Shown here in pieces: positions 6,514 through 15,500 of a DNA stretch of 21,715 nucleotides. Each line of letters opens with the position of its first letter. Position 1 is the stretch's first letter. The stretch spans positions 1 to 21,715 of the forward strand of contig JACQSJ010000032.1 of the NCBI GenBank assembly GCA_016205995.1, read 5' to 3'. The notes beneath the pieces were generated by a model that did no database searches, was not told where the DNA came from, and saw only the letters and a program-made list of their open reading frames with translations. Source of the DNA: Candidatus Uhrbacteria bacterium. GTDB lineage: Bacteria > Patescibacteriota > Patescibacteriia > UBA9934 > GWF2-40-263. The translations under genes were made by a program, and so were the position numbers.

Positions 6514-9500
6514 ATGCGCACCGCCACACGACTCACATTCCTATGCTTCTTACTTGCGCTGATCCTCAGCGGAGTTTTTGTGGCCGTGCCGGTGAGTGCA
6601 CAGGAAGTGGATTTTGAGTCATTTGCGGAAGCCGCAGGGTTCTCGACTTCGGCGAGTGTCACCGTCATCATCGCTCGCCTTATTCGCACCGCGATCAGCT
6701 TTGTGGGTGTCGTGGCCGTCGTGTTCCTCCTGTATGGAGGCTTTGTGTGGATGACGGCAGGAGGGAATGCAGACCGGCTCAAAAAAGCAAAGCAGATCAT
6801 TATCAACGCGATCATCGGCCTTTTGCTCGTGTTTGCCAGCTTCGCCATCGTCTCCTTTGTGTTGGGAGCCTTGGTGGATGCGACCGGAGCGGATATCTCT
6901 GGTTCAGACGCGGGGCCGGGATCGTATGCAGACGGGTCTGGCAGCTCGGTGTTTTACCTGAGTTCCGTGAATACGGAATGTGCGGAAGCGCTCCAGAACC
7001 TCCAACTCCAATTTGTTTTTTCCAAGCGCGTGGATTCAGGGACCGTGGAGGAGGGGATCGTGATTGAAGACGCTGGCGGGACCCTCGTCGACGGCACCTT
7101 TTCCACCTCTAACCGTACAGTGACGTTCACTCCGTCGCAGGCGTGTGAAAGTCCGTACGGAGATGAATTCTGTTTTGACGCGCTTTCAAGCTATACCATC
7201 GAGGTGGATTCAAGCGTCGTTGAATCAACAAGCGGTTCGTCCCTTACGTGCACAACCACCTATCCCTGCACCTTCAGTTTCACGACCGGAGAGGAAGTTG
7301 ATATTGAGGACCCCAGTGTGGTGATGGACGCGCCCGAGGACGGGGAGAGCTTGTATGCGGGTTCCATCGAGTTGCTCCAGGCGTTGACATCGGACGACAG
7401 CGGCGTTTCCACCGTGGACTTCTATGTGATCGACGATGAGGAGGCAATCTACTCCTCGGGTGTGGACTTCTCCGCGGCCGGTGCGCTTACGGGCAGCAAC
7501 GTCGTCAATGCCTTCTTCACAGACACGCTCGAAGAGTGGGATACCGAAGGGTATACAACCAACGAGGAGTACGACGTGTGGGCGCGTGGGTATGACTGCG
7601 CCGGCAACACGGACACCGCGAGCCAGGTGACGATCGTTCTGCGTGCAGCCAATTGCAACAACGAAGTGCTCGATGAGGACTTGGGTGAGACCGAAGTTGA
7701 CTGCGGCGGCGAACCCTCGAGCGCTTACTATTGTGGCGCATGCGAGGGGGATGAGTGTACCGAAGATGCAGACTGCGCGAGCGGTCAGTGTGTGGACGGT
7801 TTGTGTGTGACCACGCCCAAGATCGAAGGCGTGTCCCCGGGCGACGGGGCCGTCGGTAACCTGGTGACGATTTCTGGCGAGGGCTTCGGTGCTGACGAAG
7901 GCGTCATCACATTTTTAGGAACCGAATCGGGCGATGAAGTGCAGACAACGGCGTATGCGTGCAACGCGCAAGTCCAATGGTCTGAGACCGAGATCATCGT
8001 TCAAGTTCCCGATGACGCCATGAACGGGCCGATTTCCGTGACCACGTCGGAGGAGGAAACAGAGCGGACCGATGACACCTATGGCCCCTCGATCCTACCC
8101 TTTGACGTAAACGCCATTGAGCGCCCAGGCATTTGTGAGCTCGACCCAAACACGGATGACTACGGAAGCTCTATCGATGTCTACGGCAACAGTTTCGGAA
8201 GCGAACAAGGATCATCGACATTCTATTTTACCAACTACGAAGCGAGTTCCTATCTGTCTTGGGAGGACGAACAGCTCGATGTCGTGGTTCCAAACGTCAA
8301 CGCGGGGGTCTATCTCGGTCAGGTGTGGACGGGGGACTACCTCTGCATCGACAAAGAAGGGAATGCCACCACAACGATCTGTGCGGATGATACGGACTGC
8401 GATGCGGATGCCCAAGAAACCTGCGCGACGCGTTGGTGCTCGGAGACACTCGACTACTGTGCGACCGACGACGACTGTGACGAGGGCGAGGGGACGTGTG
8501 AGTCGATCCGCGTAGGATCCAACACCGTTGCCTTTACCGTTGCGGACATTTTTAGCAGCACAAACCCGATCATCTCGTCGGTCGATTCAGGATGGAAAGC
8601 CTGCTCAGACGATAATGCCCACTGTGGAGATGATGACGATTGCAACGAGGGAGCGACATGCGATGATGCGTCAACCTGGGGTCCGCCTGGTCAGTATGTC
8701 ACCATTTACGGAACCGGCTTTGGAACATCAACCGGTTCAATCATGTTTGAAAATGAGTCCCTCGGATATACCGCATTGGGCGATACAGATTTTCCCGATG
8801 CCTGTGGCGACGATTTCTGGCATGACACCTACGTGACGGTGAAGGTGCCGGAAACCTATCAAACAGCAAGTCTGGACCCCATTGATGCCATTGAGCACGC
8901 GCTGACGCTTGAGCGCGCGGATGGTGTTGACTCCGATGCGGTCGAGTTCGTCGTGTTGGATGACACTCCGGGGCCGGCCATTTGTGACATTGATCCATCC
9001 GCCGGTCCAGCCGAGTTGGAAGTGACGATCGCCGGAGAAAACTTTGGAACCGCCGACGGAACGGTGACGTTTTATTCGCTTCAGGAAGCCGATTACTCTT
9101 TGTGGGAGAACGATGAAATTTCCTCCGTGATCGTGCCAGAGGAGGCACAGACCGGACCGGTGTATGTGGAGGAGGCCGTGAACGGTTATTCGTCCAATTC
9201 AATCACGTTTACGGTTGGCGACTGTCGCGAGGACGCGAGCCTCTGTTCGGAGGGCGAGAGCTGCTGTTCCAATGGAGCCTGTTCAGAATCTTGCGAGGAC
9301 GTGACAGACGTGGAGGCCCACTATGCGTTCAAGATCACAACAGGGATCACGCCCAACACGCCTCAGGTCATCGTCTCGTGTTCGACATCAGGGGTGTCTC
9401 CCAGCCCGTGGGAAGGGTGGAGCCAGCCAGAGGACGTGTGCGTGACCGCGAGCGTGGAGGCCGAGTTCAACATGGCCATGAATCCGCTGTCGATCAACTC

Positions 9501-12500
9501 CAGCACCGTTCTGGTAGAGAAATGTACGGCGTTGACCGAAGGGGAATGTACAACGTGGGTGGCGGTTCCTGGAGTTCCGGTCCCGGATGAGACCGGATTT
9601 GCCTGGTCACCTACCGCGGGGGCTCTTGCGACCAACAGCCTCCACCGCGTGACGCTTCAAGGCGAGGATCAGATCGTGAGCGCGGCAGGGGGATACCTAG
9701 AGGAGGACTTTTCGTGGGAGTTTACGACCAGTAGCTCGGGAGCGCCGTGCGAAGTTGGAGACGTGAATGTTCGGCCAAGTGTCTATACTGAAACAGAACA
9801 GACGGATGTTGACTATTCTGCCCAGCTCATCGCCGCCAACGATTTATGCGTGGCCGTGAGCTGCACCGGCTACACGCTCAGTTGGGCGTCGGACTTTGAT
9901 GGCGCGGTGATCGACCCGGCCGTGCCCGGCACGGGGATTTGTATCAATGACGTTGCAGCTCAAGAGGAGACGCCCGCGAATGACCCGGCAGGCATTACCG
10001 CCACGGTCACGAATGCACAAAACGACCCGACGGACACGGGGTTGCTCACGATCAACTTTGTCGATCCGGAAATCGACGACTACTTCCCGCAGTGTTCGAC
10101 CGCGTGCGTGAATGCCCTGCCGTGGGGAGAGTTCAACACGGTCATGTCCGACACGACCATCGACGAGGGGAGCGTTACGCTCTATACGTGCTTGAACTCG
10201 CTGTGCGAGACATCGGGCCTAGTTGAGGCGGACATGGTTGATTCGGTAAGCTACAGCTCGACGACCAAGAAGTTTTACATCAATTTTGAAGATGGGGAGA
10301 CGATGGATGCCAACACCTGGTATCGCGTGGTTGTGGACGGGGACGCGGTTCTTTCCTACACCGGCGTGGCGTTGTCAGAGTCCGGTTCCAACTACGGTAC
10401 GGACGAGAATCGGTATTTTGAAAATGACTTTTCCTGGAGGTTCAAGACCAAGGATGACGATGTGAGCTGTGCCCTTGATTCCGTGACCCTCGACCCGGCG
10501 CTAGCCACCATGTCCTACGTCGGGGAACGAGCGGAGTTTGACGCGACCGGCCAAGGTGAGCCCGATGATTGTTCTGCCCAAGGGCAAACGCTCCAGTCAG
10601 GTTCCTTTGACTGGGCCGCGTGGACCGCGACCGATGATCCCAATACCGTGGGAGCCACTACAGGGTCCGCATCCTCTCAGAACGAAATTACGGCGTACAT
10701 GATTTCAGCGGGGGCAATTGAACTCACCAGCGACATCCCTAATTACTGTACGGCCGCCTGCCTTAACGCCGGTGCGCCTGTGACGGAAGCCCAGGGCGTG
10801 TGCGGGAACGGGACGGTGGAGACTTCGGAGGAGTGCGACGACGGGGCAACGGCGGATGACGACGGCTGTTCGAGTGTGTGTTTGAATGAGGGAAATGATC
10901 AGTGTCCGTTCCGATGCTCGGATTCGAGCGCGGCGTGCACCACAGATGCGTCCTGCGAGGAGTCGTGCGAGAGTGCGGTGTGTTCGTCTGCCCTGGATGT
11001 GGACGAAGGGTGTACCCTTGATGGTGATTGCGAAAGCGGCTCTTGCTCGGAGTCGGGAACCTGCGAGGACTACGAGGATGCGGAGGCGACGTGTTCTAAT
11101 AACGGGACGTGCGACTCGGGTTCCTGTGTAGGCTCCTGTTCTATTTCGCTTGCTGTCTGTTCAGGTTCAGATATCGACTGTCCGTATGACACCGGTGGCA
11201 CGTGCGAACTTTCAGGTTCGGGTTGTTGTGGCGACGGGGTGCGGCAAGCGGTCTCGGGCGAGGACTGCGACGACGGGAACCTCACGGGAGGCGACGGCTG
11301 CTCCGCTATCTGTTTGAATGAAGGATCCCGATCCGTGAATGCGGTGTGTGGAGAAGGGGTCCGAGACTGGGCGGCGAATACGGGTGGAGAGGATTGCGAT
11401 GACGAGAATTCCGCCTCCGGCGACGGCTGCTCCGCGAATTGCCTTCTGGAAGGCTCTACAGCTGAAGAAGACGTGTATGCGATTTGCGGCAACAACATCG
11501 TCGAAAACGGAGAAGACTGCGATCCGGGTGACTACGATCTTGCAGGCGACGGCTGTTCGAGCTTGTGTTTGAAGGAGGGAACTGTTGCGTGTCCTCCAGG
11601 CACGCCGACTAGCTCCTTGGTTGCCTCTGTTGTGAACTGTTGCGGCAACGGCATCGTGGGCGTTGGTGAGGAGTGCGACGGCACGGAAGGATGTTCGAAC
11701 CGTTGTTTACGGGCGGGTTCTTCATACGCGTACTCGACCCCCTCGTTTTGTGGCGACGGCGAGACAGGAACCGGCGAAGAGTGCGACGCGCTTTCAAGCG
11801 CCGCGTTTTCCGTGGGCGATTACGGCGTTAGCCAAATCGCCACCGGTTCCCCAGAAGAAGTGAATGAGTTTACAGGGTACGCAATCTCAACCGTGTCCGT
11901 GACGGTTGGAGGGACGGCTACAGGAGAAGCTACGGTGCAGTTACAATGCGCCTGCACGACAGACGCCTCTTGCGGGGTGATTGGTATTGGTTGTGGAGAA
12001 AGTAACTGTTGCTTTGAGCGGCCGACGATTGTGGCAGGGCAAATAGCTCCGGCTGACAACATTGCGAGCAACATTACGACTATTGCCGCGACAACGGATT
12101 ACAACGGCTCGTTGTTCACAGGGAACGGGTACTGTCGCAACACTGCCGTTTGGCTCACGTTCTCTGAAGCGATGAACGAGGCAACGTTTGATCCAACGCA
12201 GGATACGGACGGGGACGGGGTCATTGACCAAAGCGAGTTCACGGCCAACCTGTACCTTGACCTTGTCTCTAAAGATACAAACGGAGATGGAGTGCTGGAA
12301 GCCGTTGACGAGGTCGTGGACTGTCCAACCGGATATGAAGGTGCCAATCCTCCTCCCGCTTCTTCGTCCAGCGCCAGCCGTCTGTGGAATTGGCTTAAGC
12401 GGTTCGTGTTGGGACTGTTTGGTCAAGAGACAAGCGCTTCCTCGACCTTTGCCTGCCACGTCCCTGTCACGTACGAAGTCGCCGTGCAAGCAAACGGCAC

Positions 12501-15500
12501 CTCACGCGTGTATCTGCGAGCGGATCGATTGTTTGAAGAGGACGCCGTGTACCGCCTGGTGGTCGTGGGTGATGCGGATGCGGCTGACACCCAGAAGCAG
12601 GGAGTCTTGAGCGCGGATGACGTCACTCTGTGTGTAGGTGAGGATTGCAACAACACGACGTTCACGCGAGAGTTTGCGGTCGGGGACGACATTTGCGATC
12701 TGGATCGCGTGCTCTTGGAGGACACGGGGAAGGTGCCGCCCGTGGCCGAGTATGAATCACCAAGCATCGGGTTTTTCAGCACGACCGGTGAGAACCACGC
12801 GTTTGTCGCGACACCGCAGACGTATCGTGTCGGCGGCTACGAGGAGATCGCGCCGCTTCCCGGGCTCTATGCCTGGGGGTGGGGATGGTCGTCTTCTGTC
12901 GTGGACACACTTGCGACCGATGTCGTGGCGAGTGTGAGCGAGACGCCGCAGGACACCACACGCAACTACACGGCCAGCGGCAGTGACGGCCGCGAGATTG
13001 TGCTCTCAACCGCCACGATCACCTCGGATGTGTTATTTAGCCCAACCACCGCCGCAGTCGTGGACGATTTGGCCACGCCGCTCATAAACGAAGCTCGCGC
13101 GGCCAGAACCGTCGGGGGCACACGAGAGGTTCAGGCGTTGTTGTGCGAAAACCCCTGGCCCTCGCTCACGTCCACAACCATGGACTTCCCGTATCTCGAG
13201 GATGACCTTCCGAGCAACTTTTCATTCTATTACTGCCGCGATGCCGGTGATCCGGGAACGGAGGATGACCTCCCTGCCCTGGAGGACCCCATTGACGTCA
13301 CGTCGCTTGCCAGCTCGGGGATCATCCAAGAATTGATTTTCAAAGTATCTGGTACGAGTGACGCGATCGGTGTGCGTGTCGTTCCCAATGATGAGGCGTA
13401 CCTCACCCCCCAAGCGTGGGTGGAAGAACAGGAATTCTCCGGTTCGTTTTCGGCGACCGAGCTTGATGGATACCCTGCGGTGCAGGCCGGCAATACGATT
13501 TACGTGGCCGCGGCTAACGTCAACGCAGGGGCGATTTACCCCAACATGTATATCGTCTCCTACAATGACAACGCCAGCAGTGAAGCACAGGACATCTTCG
13601 ATCAGCTCCTGACAAACTGGCGGTTCAATGGGAACACCAATGACGTTACGGACATCAATTTGTGTCAAGATAGTGCGACGGGGAGCTACTGGCAGTACTA
13701 TGAGAGCGAAGAAGATGAGGAAGGGGAATATGTGAGCTGTGAGTGGGACGGCGACTGTTTTGACAAATTTAAGGATACGGGAATCGTCTGTGACGCGCAG
13801 AAGGGCAAGCTCACCCGCGACATGGTGCGTCTTCTGGACGTGATGGACATGGCCGCGACCGTGAATACGTTTGGAGAAGAAAACGGGCACTGCTCCGTGA
13901 CCAAGGGACAATCGTGTACGCAGGATACTGAGTGTCCGGGAACAGAGGAATGTGTGGCCGGCTTCCCCACGGTTCAGTCCGGGACATTCGTGCCCGCGCT
14001 CTCCAACTCCATCTGGAGCTCCTGGAACGCGTCGCTCGCCAATGAGCTTGGCGTCGCGCTCCCGACCGATCCCATTAACGAATTTTATAACTGTGCAGAG
14101 ACAGTCGACGACGTAGAGACAGGCTATGACGCTGCCTCCTGCTGGAACGGCGAGGAGGGAACGTTCATCTGTCCAGAGAATTCGCATCTCTACGGCTACC
14201 GAAGCGTTGGAGGCGAGGATTACCTTTTGTACGCCCAGCTCGAGTCTAGTGGGAACAATATTTGGGAAGGAGACCTGGATACCAGCAGCGTCGACGAGGT
14301 GACCATCGTCGTGGAGTACCCCACAGGGAATGCTCCTAGCAACGGGATGCCGCTGGGTTCGGGGTTCTCATCCACGCCTGTCTTCTGCGATGCGTCTGCC
14401 TGGGGGGAGTCGTCGTTGTGTGGGGATGGGACACAAGGAGCTGGTGAAGACTGTGAGATCGGGGACACGGACATCATCGCGTGTACCGATAGCGATGGGG
14501 ACGACGGAGTCATCACCGTGGCGTGTTTGCCAGACTGTTCTGACTTCCAAGATGAGACACAGGCCGAAACCGCGGGCGCCGAATGCGCCCCCTATGATTG
14601 TGGCAATGGCGTTGTGGAGACGGGCGAGGATTGCGATGACGGCGCGCTCAATGGCACCTACGGTCATTGCGCCGATACGTGTCAGGATGGCGATGGGTTC
14701 TTCTGCGGCGATGGCTATTTGGCCGCCAGTGAGGTCTGTGACTGCGGAACGACGTCGAACTTTTCATCGTTGCCGGCGGACTCCTGGGCGGATCTCAATA
14801 GCTGCGACGTCTCAAACGGCCAGTATGACGCCAGTGCCGACAACTGTGCCTACAACTGCACGCTGCCAGGTCTCTCCTGTGGCGACGGTCGTGTGAACGG
14901 GAGTGAGGAGTGCGATGGGGACTACGAGGAATCGCTGGAGGCGCTGTGTTCGGATGGCCTGACGACCTGTACCTCTGACAGTGATTGCAACTCGGGTGAC
15001 ACATGCGGAGATCTAGGCTATGAGACTCCGGGGGTTGGATCCGTGTGCGTGGGAGGGGAGGATGAAGGAGATGCGTGCGACAACGACGGCGACTGTACGG
15101 ATAGTACCTGTTCGATCAACACCTATGACCTCTATCGGTATCGCGTGTGTGAGGCCGACTGTACCTGGCCGTCGACGTGGATCGGGCCTGTAGGCGGCGA
15201 CCAGCAGTGCGGCAATGGCATTGTGGAAGGTAATGAGTCCTGCGATGACGGCAACTCCAGCAACAACGACGCGTGCCTGAATACCTGTGTTGGCAACGTC
15301 TGTGGCGACGACTACGTCTACGTGGGCGTGGAGTCCTGCGATGACGGCTCACTCAACGGCACAGGTTGCGTGGCGGACTATGAGAGTACCTGCAACTCCT
15401 GTACGGCGACCTGTCAGTACCAGACTTCCTCGGGTGGGTACTGTGGCGATGGCGAGGTGGACGAGGGTGAGATTTGCGACGGGGGATACTCGACGGCCCT

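Noticed and set aside
12202..12312. Dockerin-type calcium repeats
   Set aside because: Dockerins have two repeats of about 22 residues with specific recognition residues and a C-terminal location; here an EF-hand-like pair sits within an Ig-like domain and no cohesin is seen.
11941..12489. Minus-strand frame of 182 codons opposite the EF-hand region
   Set aside because: No family motif, and fully covered by the giant gene on the + strand.
13222..14187. Long minus-strand open frame (321 codons) inside the giant gene
   Set aside because: It lies opposite the pseudopilin-like region, its translation shows no recognisable domain, and the + strand frame has clear domain and repeat patterns throughout. 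It is a shadow frame caused by GC-rich codon bias.
10798..15490. Repeated DNA as a CRISPR array
   Set aside because: The repeats are coding, degenerate, of uneven length and in frame with DUF4215 protein units; there are no constant repeats with unique spacers.
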